This document shows, piece by piece, positions 9,045-16,354 of a stretch of DNA of 37,454 bases. A program made the translations under genes and the position numbers. Location: positions 1 through 37,454 of the forward strand of contig CAYXNJ010000023.1 of assembly GCA_964466465.1 (NCBI GenBank). The letters are read 5' to 3'. Within the stretch, counting starts at the first letter, position 1; the number at the start of each line of letters is the position of its first letter. Under the pieces are notes generated by a model. It was not told the origin of the DNA and did not search any database. It saw only the letters and a program-made list of their open reading frames with translations. Source of the stretch: Sulfurospirillum sp964466465. GTDB taxonomy: Bacteria > Campylobacterota > Campylobacteria > Campylobacterales > Sulfurospirillaceae.

Positions 9045-10707
9045 AGCCTTTTTTGTTTTGCTGTTGACATGTATTGCACTTTTGGGTGCTCCCAATTACA
9101 TGCAACAGCTTGAACAATATGATGCCCAAATGAAGGGTGCAAATAACGATGAAATGTTGCGTGTCTTTCATGGTCTCAAAGCTGTTTATATTCAAGCGAT
9201 TATCTCGGGTGATGAGACTCTTAAAAAAGAGACACTTGAGCGTCTGATAAAAACAGCTAAAATCCTTAAACTCGATGCTTCAAAGTATGAATCTGAACTT
9301 GCAACCATGAGCAGAGAGACGAAAAAAGCAACACCTTCAAAACCACTTGTTCCTCCACCTGCATCCGAAGAGAGTTTTGGAACTTCTAGTAGTAGTAGCA
9401 ACACCCATCTAACAGCAAGTAGTACACCTGTCTCATCAAGCGCTCCTACCGCCCCAATGGTAGCACCAGTGATGGCAAAAAGTGCGCCTACCTCTCAGAC
9501 CAGCACCTCTCTTCCTAAAAACTATAATGGTAAAAATGTTCTTCAACATGTGAAAACCAGTGAAGAAGAAATTGTGCTTGATTTTGGCTCTGCAGTAGCT
9601 GAAAGTAGTGTGAAAGTTTTTGTGCTTAAAACAACCGATGGCTATAAAAAGATTATTGATATTCCTGCGATCATTATGAATGCTCCACTCACTATTTCAA
9701 CGCCTAAAAAATTACAAGGTTTGCGTATTAGCCAATACAATGCAAATACGATTCGTATCATTTTAGATGCACCTAGTGCTTTTGAAACGTATGTGAGTGT
9801 TTTAGATACTCAAGTGATTTTATCGCTCGATAAAAAACCAATTTTGACTGAAAAAAGAATTATGGCACCTGCTGAGACACCTAAAAAAGCTCCTGCAGTA
9901 GCATCATCTACCCCAACAGTAGAACCTTCTGTAAAAACTATGCCTGCTGTAACTTTGGCTGCTTCTACCCCTATAGAAACACCTATGGTAGCAAGCAGTA
10001 AGGCTTCCAGTAAAAAAGGTCAAAAGCGCGATAAAACAATTGTGATTGACGCAGGACATGGTGGTAAAGATGCAGGTGCCATTGGGTATAAGCAACGTAT
10101 GGAAAAGCACTTGGTCCTTGATATGGCATTGCAACTGGGGAAAGAGCTTAAATCGCGTGGGTATAAAGTCTATTATACGCGCCAAAAAGATGAGTTTATT
10201 AATCTGCGAGACCGTACCAAAGTAGCGAATGATAAAAATGCCGATCTGTTTCTTTCTCTGCATGCGAATGCAGCACCAAACGAAGCTAAAAAACTCTCTA
10301 TGAAGGGGCTTGAGACGTTCTTCCTTTCACCCGATCGCTCTGAGCGTTCTAAAAACGTAGCTGCTTTAGAGAACCAATCGGATATGGAGGAGATGGACTT
10401 TTACTCTAAAGAGACCTTCCTCAATGTCTTTAATCGTGAAAAAATTGTTCTCTCCAATAAAGTTGCTATTGATGTACAATCTAGTATGCTCAAAAGTGTC
10501 AAAAAGAAGTACAGTGTTGAAGATGGTGGTGTACGAGAAGCCCCATTTTGGGTCTTAGTAGGTGCTACGATGCCTTCAGTGCTCATTGAATTAGGGTATA
10601 TTAGTAACCCTGAAGAGTGCGATAATATGTTCAATCCTCAATACCAAAAACACCTTGTGGATGGTATCAGTGATGGTATTGATCAATATTATACTAACAA
10701 TCCTTAA
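9028..10707 (+). CDS. amiC: N-acetylmuramoyl-L-alanine amidase (AMIN + Amidase_3)
   Basis: Periplasmic zinc amidase that cuts the MurNAc-L-Ala bond and separates daughter cells. I choose ATG 9028 (559 residues) rather than the GTG at 8998, because it gives a compact signal peptide ending LLGA-P. After an N-terminal helical region and an S/P/T-rich linker comes an AMIN-like beta domain (about 170-275), another low-complexity P/A/T linker, then the Amidase_3 catalytic domain (about 335-555). The zinc and catalytic residues are present: H344 (DAGHGGKD), E359, H412 (SLHANA) and E521 (VLIELGYIS). It corresponds to the amidase called AmiA/AmiC in Campylobacter and Helicobacter. Location in the ftsEX-envC directon suggests it is their target. 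Confidence 0.93.
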   Translation: MGKHIRAFFVLLLTCIALLGAPNYMQQLEQYDAQMKGANNDEMLRVFHGLKAVYIQAIISGDETLKKETLERLIKTAKILKLDASKYESELATMSRETKKATPSKPLVPPPASEESFGTSSSSSNTHLTASSTPVSSSAPTAPMVAPVMAKSAPTSQTSTSLPKNYNGKNVLQHVKTSEEEIVLDFGSAVAESSVKVFVLKTTDGYKKIIDIPAIIMNAPLTISTPKKLQGLRISQYNANTIRIILDAPSAFETYVSVLDTQVILSLDKKPILTEKRIMAPAETPKKAPAVASSTPTVEPSVKTMPAVTLAASTPIETPMVASSKASSKKGQKRDKTIVIDAGHGGKDAGAIGYKQRMEKHLVLDMALQLGKELKSRGYKVYYTRQKDEFINLRDRTKVANDKNADLFLSLHANAAPNEAKKLSMKGLETFFLSPDRSERSKNVAALENQSDMEEMDFYSKETFLNVFNREKIVLSNKVAIDVQSSMLKSVKKKYSVEDGGVREAPFWVLVGATMPSVLIELGYISNPEECDNMFNPQYQKHLVDGISDGIDQYYTNNP

Positions 10708-11428
10708 TACTTTTTCCTCTCAAGCGTGCAGCGTCTTTAAAGTACTGAGACCACTGTTCTACTAATGATTGCTCGTGATGCGCAAGATAAATTTCCACAA
10801 TACGTTTTTCTCCCACAAAACGAGGTAATGAAGAGAAATGAAGCTCTTTAGGAAGGGCTTCCATAATTTCTATTAAATCATTTTCAGCTGATTCAACGAT
10901 AAAAGAAGTGCTAAAAAGTTTTGGCTGACTTGGAAAGTGGCTATCAAGAGCTTCTTTCACCATGGGCCATGCCATGGATGGAAAGCCTGGCGCAAAAAAG
11001 AAACGTTTAAAGAGCGAAAAGCCTGGAACATTATTGACAACATTGTGCAATAACTCTGCATAAGGAGGTAACATTGCCATATTAATACGGTGGGGATACG
11101 CTTCGCTTCCAAATTGTTTTTCTATCAGTTCTTTTGCTTTTGAATGTAACGCTAAAGGCTCTCCTGTAAAAACTTCGCTTGCAATAGCCCGAGTTAAGTC
11201 ATCAGGTGTTGCACCAATGCCTCCAAAACAGAACATAACACTCTTAGGGTCTTGTAAAATCATATTGAAACAGTTTTGAATGAGAAGAGGGGAATCTTCG
11301 ATCACAAAGCTACCTGCATGAGCGAGTCCGCGGTCACGAAGTTCTTGATTGAGAAAGGCAAAGTGTTTATCTACTCTGCGACCATTGAGAAGTTCACTCC
11401 CAATGATGACAGAGTAGAAGTTTTGCAT
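10694..11428 (-). CDS. CinA N-terminal-like molybdopterin-binding (MoCF) domain protein
   Basis: The 244-residue protein consists of one MoaB/MogA-like fold: IIGSELLNGRRVDKHFAFLN at the N-terminus and FCFGGIGATPDDLTRAIASE in the middle, the CinA N-terminal signature. The C-terminal nicotinamide-nucleotide amidase domain of full-length CinA is absent, so a competence or NMN-deamidase role should not be assumed. Function is unknown; FAD or nucleotide pyrophosphatase activity is described for some relatives. It starts at ATG 11428 directly after the adk stop and is the last gene of aspS-adk-cinA. Its 3' end overlaps the convergent amiC 3' end by 14 bp. Confidence 0.8.
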   Translation of the reverse strand: MQNFYSVIIGSELLNGRRVDKHFAFLNQELRDRGLAHAGSFVIEDSPLLIQNCFNMILQDPKSVMFCFGGIGATPDDLTRAIASEVFTGEPLALHSKAKELIEKQFGSEAYPHRINMAMLPPYAELLHNVVNNVPGFSLFKRFFFAPGFPSMAWPMVKEALDSHFPSQPKLFSTSFIVESAENDLIEIMEALPKELHFSSLPRFVGEKRIVEIYLAHHEQSLVEQWSQYFKDAARLRGKSIKDC

Positions 11429-12001
11429 TTAGATATTGCTTTTAACGAAGCTTTCCATCTCGTTTACGATCTCTTCGATGGTACGCTCGCCATTGATTTT
11501 ATGAAGAAGGTTTTTAGCACCATAAAATGTTTGAATACCTGCTAATGGCTCTGTATAGACTTTCATACGATTGTTAAAGACTTGAACGTTATCATCCGCT
11601 CCACGTGCGCGTCCTAAAACACGGTCACACGCTACTTGTTCACTGACTTCAACTTCAATAACAGAAACCAGTTTAACAGCGCTCTCTTTTTCCAAAATGG
11701 CATCAAGTGCTCTCATCTGCTCATCAGAGCGTGGGAAGCCATCAATGAGAATGACATTTTTAGGGCTATTTTTGATGGCACTTACGATGGTATTGATAAC
11801 AATATCAAGAGGTACTAGATTGCCTGCACTGACAAATGAATCTATGGTTTTACCAAGCTCACTACCACTTGCAACTTCATCACGTAGTAACTCACCTGTT
11901 GAATAATGTGCGATTACATCGCTGTTTTTCTCTGCGATGAGACTCGCATCGGTTGTTTTGCCACTGCCTGGGGCGCCAATAATCAAAAATAGTTTCTTCA
12001 C
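11429..12001 (-). CDS. adk: Adenylate kinase
   Basis: Interconverts ATP, AMP and ADP. The P-loop IIGAPGSGKTTD is at residues 7-18, the AMP-binding segment is STGELLRDEV, and the catalytic region reads LIDGFPRSDEQM. The LID is short (RVLGRARGADDN), as in the short bacterial and eukaryotic AK1-like forms; 190 residues agrees with Campylobacterota Adk. The start is GTG 12001, with AAGGAGAGAG upstream; no ATG gives an intact P-loop region. It follows aspS by 14 bp and its stop abuts the start of the CinA-like gene. Confidence 0.94.
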   Translation of the reverse strand: MKKLFLIIGAPGSGKTTDASLIAEKNSDVIAHYSTGELLRDEVASGSELGKTIDSFVSAGNLVPLDIVINTIVSAIKNSPKNVILIDGFPRSDEQMRALDAILEKESAVKLVSVIEVEVSEQVACDRVLGRARGADDNVQVFNNRMKVYTEPLAGIQTFYGAKNLLHKINGERTIEEIVNEMESFVKSNI

Positions 12002-12015
12002 GTTTTCTCTCTCCT

Positions 12016-13764
12016 TTATTTGGTTTTTTCTCTAAGTCGAATGCCAAGTTCACGCAATTGATCATTTTCAACACCACTTGGAGCACGCGTCATCAAACAT
12101 TGTGCTTTTTGTGTTTTAGGAAATGCTATTACATCACGAATGCTCTCACTTTTGGTGATGAGCATCATCATTCTATCTAAACCGATTGCTAATCCACCAT
12201 GTGGAGGTGCACCGAATTTAAGGGCATCAAGTAAAAATTCAAATTTTTCGTGTGCTTCTTCTTCTTCAATACCAATGAGTTTAAAGACTTTTTGTTGAAT
12301 CTCTTTTTTATGAATCCTAATACTACCACCACCAAGTTCAACACCGTTTAGAACGATGTCATACGCGATGGATTCCATCTCATCAATTGGCGTATTGTCA
12401 ATATCTTTTGGCATTGTAAATGGATGGTGCATCGCTTTGATTTTACCATCTTCTACTTCAAACATTTCAAAATCAACAACCCATACAAACTCAAATCTGT
12501 CTTTTGGAATGATGTTCATCTGTTCTGCTAAGAAAATACGGAAACGTCCCATGTAATCCAGTACCGTCTTTTTAATGCCTGCACCAAAGAAAATCGCATC
12601 GCCTACTTGAAGATTTGCACGCTCAACAATCTCTTGTAGTGCACTCTCATCGAAGAATTTGGTGAGGGGACCTTTAAGACCATCTTCTTTCATTTGGAAG
12701 TAGCCAAGTCCTTGTGCGCCAAATTTACGAACATACTCTTCAAAGCTTTGCATTTGGCGTTTGGAGAAGATATTGTCACCGTTTGGCACTTTAAGCGCTT
12801 TAATGCGGTTTTTCTTAGGATCTTTTGCGATGTTGCTAAAAATTTCATTATGGCATTTTGCAAAAATATCGATCACGTCGATCATGCTAAGGTCATAACG
12901 AAGGTCTGGCTTGTCTGAGCCGTATTTTTCCATTGCTTCTTTATAACGAATACGGTTAAATGGAATCGTGATTTCATGGCCACATGCTTTGAAAACATCT
13001 TTGAGAAGATTTTCTGTGACTTTCATAACGTCTTCTTGGTCACAAAAACTCATTTCAATATCGATTTGTGTAAATTCTGGCTGACGATCTGCGCGAAGAT
13101 CTTCGTCACGGAAACATTTTGCAACTTGGAAATAACGATCAAATCCTGAACACATCAAAAGTTGTTTGAAAAGTTGTGGGGATTGAGGAAGTGCGTAAAA
13201 TTCACCATTGTGTACACGACTTGGCACTAAATAATCACGTGCACCTTCAGGTGTTGCTTTGGTTAAAATAGGGGTTTCAACTTCCAAAAAGCCTTGGCTA
13301 TCAAGCGAGTTTCTAACAGCAACAGTTGCTTTTGAGCGAAGTTTGAAAATCTCATAAGCTTTTGGATTACGAAGATCAAGGTAACGGTAACGTAAACGGG
13401 TTTCTTCCCCTACGCTGTTGTCCCCAATAACAAATGGTACCGTTTCACTGACGTTTTCGATGATAAGTTCATCGACAATGATTTCGATTTTACCTGTTTT
13501 AAGACGTGGATTTTCCAATCCTTCTCCACGCGCTCTGACCTTACCTTTAGCTTTGAGAACAAACTCATCTCTGACATGAGAGGCAATGTCGTGTGCAGTG
13601 ACACTGTCTGCTGGATCACATACCAATTGAACAAGGCCTGATTTGTCACGAAGGTCGATAAAGATAACACCACCATGATCTCTGTTGCTATTGGCCCAGC
13701 CACACACTTCTACAATTTCGCCAATGTTGGCGACATCTAAATCTGTACAATAATGACTTCTCAA
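12016..13764 (-). CDS. aspS: Aspartyl-tRNA synthetase (bacterial type)
   Basis: Class II synthetase of 582 residues with an N-terminal OB-fold anticodon-binding domain, catalytic core motifs (FLEVETPILTKATPEGARDY; FRDEDLRADRQPEFTQID; GGLAIGLDRMMML) and the bacterial GAD insertion. Related Campylobacterota AspRS enzymes are non-discriminating, charging both tRNA-Asp and tRNA-Asn for GatCAB; whether this one does cannot be read directly. The start must be TTG 13764: an in-frame stop lies two codons upstream, and AGGA sits 7 nt before the TTG. First gene of aspS-adk-cinA. Confidence 0.95.
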   Translation of the reverse strand: MRSHYCTDLDVANIGEIVEVCGWANSNRDHGGVIFIDLRDKSGLVQLVCDPADSVTAHDIASHVRDEFVLKAKGKVRARGEGLENPRLKTGKIEIIVDELIIENVSETVPFVIGDNSVGEETRLRYRYLDLRNPKAYEIFKLRSKATVAVRNSLDSQGFLEVETPILTKATPEGARDYLVPSRVHNGEFYALPQSPQLFKQLLMCSGFDRYFQVAKCFRDEDLRADRQPEFTQIDIEMSFCDQEDVMKVTENLLKDVFKACGHEITIPFNRIRYKEAMEKYGSDKPDLRYDLSMIDVIDIFAKCHNEIFSNIAKDPKKNRIKALKVPNGDNIFSKRQMQSFEEYVRKFGAQGLGYFQMKEDGLKGPLTKFFDESALQEIVERANLQVGDAIFFGAGIKKTVLDYMGRFRIFLAEQMNIIPKDRFEFVWVVDFEMFEVEDGKIKAMHHPFTMPKDIDNTPIDEMESIAYDIVLNGVELGGGSIRIHKKEIQQKVFKLIGIEEEEAHEKFEFLLDALKFGAPPHGGLAIGLDRMMMLITKSESIRDVIAFPKTQKAQCLMTRAPSGVENDQLRELGIRLREKTK

Positions 13765-13826
13765 TGTTTATCCTAAATGAAGGGTGTTTGGTTGTACCCT
13801 TTGAATGTCGTTTTTTAAAAGATATT

Positions 13827-13860
13827 AGTATAGCTAAATGTAGCTTTTCTTTAGTTTATT
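13827..13860 (-). promoter_or_regulatory. Putative aspS promoter
   Basis: On the minus strand TATACT (13827-13832) forms a -10 box preceded by an A/T-rich tract, leaving a leader of roughly 55 nt to the TTG start of aspS. The leader contains a small GGGT...ACCC inverted repeat. Assigned by motif and position only. Confidence 0.45.
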
Positions 13861-13883
13861 TTAGAAAAGATTGGCATCTTTTG

Positions 13884-13933
13884 TGGTACAATCCTCCACT
13901 AATGGTTTAAAAATTTCTCTAATCTGAGGTTAT
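13884..13933 (+). promoter_or_regulatory. Putative promoter of the membrane GGDEF gene
   Basis: TGGTACAAT (13884-13892) is a good extended -10 element about 41 nt before ATG 13934. Together with the divergent aspS promoter it fills the largest intergenic stretch of the window (13765-13933), in which I see no further feature. Confidence 0.5.
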
Positions 13934-14773
13934 ATGCAGCCAATTATGATTCTCTTTGAATTAGCGCTACTTGTTATTGGGGCTCTCTTTTTAGTTCGCT
14001 CTCTTACGCCTATTAAGCGATTGATTCATGAGCTTCCAGAAGGAAATTTAAAAAAACGTTGGAAAGCATTAAGCCTTCTCATCTTCTTTTTTATCATTTG
14101 TTACTTTATTCCTGGATATAACCTTTGGCTGATGCGTGAAGAATGGAGTGTTCTTTCGATTGTTGTCTCGATCATGCTTTTGCTGGGGGGCATTTTTGCG
14201 TATTTAGTAGGACAATTGGCTCTTCAAACAACAAATGATGTAAAAGATATTGCAATTTTGCAACATGAAAGTATCACTGATGCCCTGACTGGACTTAAAA
14301 ACAGACGTTATTTTGATCAGAGAATTTGTGAAGAAGTAGCCCTCTCAAAACGGTATAAACTTCCTTTAACGTTGATACTCTTAGATGTCGATTATTTCAA
14401 AAAAATCAACGATACGTATGGGCATACGGTTGGTGATGAAGTGCTTACAAACCTTTCTAAACTTGTATTGGAAGTTGTACGCGATAGCGATATTGTTGCA
14501 CGTTATGGTGGCGAAGAGATTGCAATCATTACCCCCAATACAAGCAAAGCAGAAGCCGAACTGTTAGCGGAAAGATTGCGTGGAAAAGTTGAAAAGACAA
14601 CGGTTGCCATGGTAGGTGCGACACAAGAAATCGTTCAAGTCACCATTAGCTTAGGTATTTGTTCTCTAAGCCCTGTCATTACTGACAAAGAAGCTCTTTT
14701 AGAAGAGTCAGATCAAGCGCTTTATTTAGCGAAAAAATATGGAAGAAATAGGGTGGTTGTGAGTAATTGGTAA
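13934..14773 (+). CDS. Membrane-anchored diguanylate cyclase (GGDEF)
   Basis: Synthesises cyclic di-GMP from two GTP. Three hydrophobic segments fill the first 100 residues (about 5-22, 45-63, 74-95), with no recognisable sensory domain. A short coiled linker leads into a GGDEF domain (about 112-279). The active site is GGEEI at 192-196, with the family elements DALTGLKNRRYFD and LDVDYFKKINDTYGH. An RxxD inhibitory site (R183-DSD-186) lies exactly five residues upstream, so feedback inhibition by c-di-GMP is expected. It is a single-gene unit between a promoter and a terminator. The signal sensed is unknown. Confidence 0.9.
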   Translation: MQPIMILFELALLVIGALFLVRSLTPIKRLIHELPEGNLKKRWKALSLLIFFFIICYFIPGYNLWLMREEWSVLSIVVSIMLLLGGIFAYLVGQLALQTTNDVKDIAILQHESITDALTGLKNRRYFDQRICEEVALSKRYKLPLTLILLDVDYFKKINDTYGHTVGDEVLTNLSKLVLEVVRDSDIVARYGGEEIAIITPNTSKAEAELLAERLRGKVEKTTVAMVGATQEIVQVTISLGICSLSPVITDKEALLEESDQALYLAKKYGRNRVVVSNW

Positions 14774-14778
14774 GAGGG

Positions 14779-14803
14779 GAGGGAAGAGAATCTCTCTTCC
14801 CTT
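14779..14803. terminator. Bidirectional intrinsic terminator
   Basis: A perfect 9-bp stem GGGAAGAGA / TCTCTTCCC with a 3-nt loop (14781-14801), extended by an A-T pair, lies in the 35-bp gap between two convergent genes. A short TTT follows on the plus side, so termination efficiency is uncertain. Position and symmetry suit a shared terminator for the GGDEF gene and the lipoprotein gene. Confidence 0.72.
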
Positions 14804-14808
14804 TAGTG

Positions 14809-15375
14809 TTACATACGTGTTAGACGTGCTACGATTTGATCGATACTATCAGCAAACAGTGAATACAAGAAAGGCTCTAAATCTTTAGAACTGTACGATG
14901 GAGCAATCCATTTACTGCCTTTTTGTCTAAAGTTTTGTGTAATCACTTCATCACCTTTACGTACAACAACTTCGATTTCGATTTCACCTTTGAGATTTGC
15001 ATCAAAGTTTTTATCATTGTAAACAATCTCAATGTCTTTGATCGCAACTTCAACCACTAAATTTGCTTCATTTGTTGACGCATTGGTGTTAAAGCCAGCG
15101 AGATTAAGGGCATAGCCCAACCCTTCAGTGTATTTTTCAGCAAAGTTTTCATTGCTGTAGAAGTAGATTGTGTTGGTACTTTTTTGATCAACATAACCAA
15201 TAATATTCTTCTTCGCACGTAAGTCTTTTACGGTTCGTAAATAGACGATTTTCTTATCGCGGGAGAGTGGCCCTTGGTACTCTGCTTTGTAAGATTCTAA
15301 GGTCAGTGCTTCATTTTTGTAGGTACAACCACTGAATAACAACAGTGTCATAGCTACGAAAAAGAGATGTTTCAT
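14809..15375 (-). CDS. YajG-like lipoprotein, function unknown
   Basis: A 188-residue exported protein with a lipoprotein signal (MKHLFFVAMTLLLFSGC; lipobox LFSGC, Cys at 17). After the signal come alternating strands: IVYLRTVKDLR, IGYVDQKSTNTIYFYS and LVVEVAIKDIEIVY. The pattern resembles the YajG lipoprotein family, with some similarity in outline to LptE; I cannot settle between them and assign no function. GAGGAG stands 7 nt before ATG 15375. It is transcribed alone, divergent from nadK and convergent with the GGDEF gene. Confidence 0.6.
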   Translation of the reverse strand: MKHLFFVAMTLLLFSGCTYKNEALTLESYKAEYQGPLSRDKKIVYLRTVKDLRAKKNIIGYVDQKSTNTIYFYSNENFAEKYTEGLGYALNLAGFNTNASTNEANLVVEVAIKDIEIVYNDKNFDANLKGEIEIEVVVRKGDEVITQNFRQKGSKWIAPSYSSKDLEPFLYSLFADSIDQIVARLTRM

Positions 15376-15426
15376 TGTAGTACTCCTCGTATTTTAACCT
15401 CTTTAGAAGGTCTGTCATATCGGCGA

Positions 15427-15452
15427 ATTATAGCATAAACACTGATTAATAA
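15427..15452 (-). promoter_or_regulatory. Strong putative promoter of the YajG-like lipoprotein
   Basis: The minus strand carries TGCTATAAT, an extended -10 with consensus TATAAT at 15427-15432, preceded by an A/T-rich region. It is the closest match to consensus in the window. On the plus strand TAGAAT (15462-15467) may serve nadK, though it lies only 8 nt from the nadK ATG and would give a very short leader. Confidence 0.6.
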
Positions 15453-15475
15453 AAGACACGCTAGAATGAGTTATC

Positions 15476-16354
15476 ATGAAAATAACCAATCATACTCAAA
15501 AATTAAAGACTATTTCGACAGTAGGACTTGTCAGCAAGCCCAATGATGGCACGCTGTGTGGCTACGTGCATGAGATTGAAACAGCACTGAGCAAACACAA
15601 TGTCAAACTGTTGATAGAAGAGAAAAGTGCCCAAATATTGGGATGCGGTGAAGGTGTCAGTTTTGATGAGATGTGCAAGCAGAGTGATTTTCTCATCTCA
15701 TTAGGCGGCGATGGCACACTGATTTCACTTTGTCGTCGAAGCTTGATGTACCATAAACCTGTTCTTGGCATTCATGCGGGGCAATTAGGTTTTTTAACCG
15801 ATATTCAAACGGATGAAATTAGCCATTTTATTGAAGATCTTTTTATCGGCAATTACCGCATCGATACAAGGATGATGCTGGAAGTCTCTTTGCATGTCAA
15901 TGGAAACATTGAAAAAGTCGTTGCGTTTAATGACATTGTTTTATCGCGTTCAAAAATTTCGCATATGAGTAACATTAAGGCGTATGTGGATGGAAAGCTT
16001 TTCAACTCCTATTATGGCGATGGACTCATCGTCTCAACTCCGACTGGATCAACGGCGTATAATCTCTCAGCAGGTGGGCCTGTTGTTTTTCCACTGACGG
16101 AAGCGCTTATTTTAACACCGATTTGCCCGCACTCCTTAACACAGCGCCCGCTTGTTTTACCTGTTGATTTTGAAGTCTCCTTTGAGAGTGATGGTGATAC
16201 GGTGATAGTTGTTGATGGGCAAGATACCTATACGATGAATGAAGTTGAGCGTGTCAGTGTGCGTATTGCTGAACAAGGGGCTGAGCTGATTCATAGTTTG
16301 GATCGTGATTATTTTGAAATTCTGAAAAAGAAATTGCATTGGGGGCATGTGTGA
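15476..16354 (+). CDS. nadK: NAD kinase
   Basis: Phosphorylates NAD to NADP with ATP or polyphosphate. Seen: the catalytic GGDGT (in LISLGGDGTLISL), the hallmark STPTGSTAYNLSAGGP, and the C-terminal DGQD element (VIVVDGQDTY). The length of 292 residues is normal. ATG 15476 lacks a strong ribosome-binding site. The stop overlaps the recN start as GTGA, suggesting coupled translation; nadK-recN adjacency is common in bacteria, including C. jejuni as I recall. Confidence 0.95.
   Translation: MKITNHTQKLKTISTVGLVSKPNDGTLCGYVHEIETALSKHNVKLLIEEKSAQILGCGEGVSFDEMCKQSDFLISLGGDGTLISLCRRSLMYHKPVLGIHAGQLGFLTDIQTDEISHFIEDLFIGNYRIDTRMMLEVSLHVNGNIEKVVAFNDIVLSRSKISHMSNIKAYVDGKLFNSYYGDGLIVSTPTGSTAYNLSAGGPVVFPLTEALILTPICPHSLTQRPLVLPVDFEVSFESDGDTVIVVDGQDTYTMNEVERVSVRIAEQGAELIHSLDRDYFEILKKKLHWGHV

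Noticed and set aside
8724..9095. 123-residue minus-strand open frame across the oxidoreductase-amidase junction
   Set aside because: Opposite two confidently called genes, with no motif or ribosome-binding site.
9904..10263. 119-residue minus-strand open frame inside amiC
   Set aside because: Lies opposite the linker and catalytic region of a well-supported amidase, with no start signal.
13765..13933. tRNA or small RNA gene in the longest intergenic gap
   Set aside because: No cloverleaf, CCA end or strong terminator hairpin; the stretch is explained by two divergent promoters.
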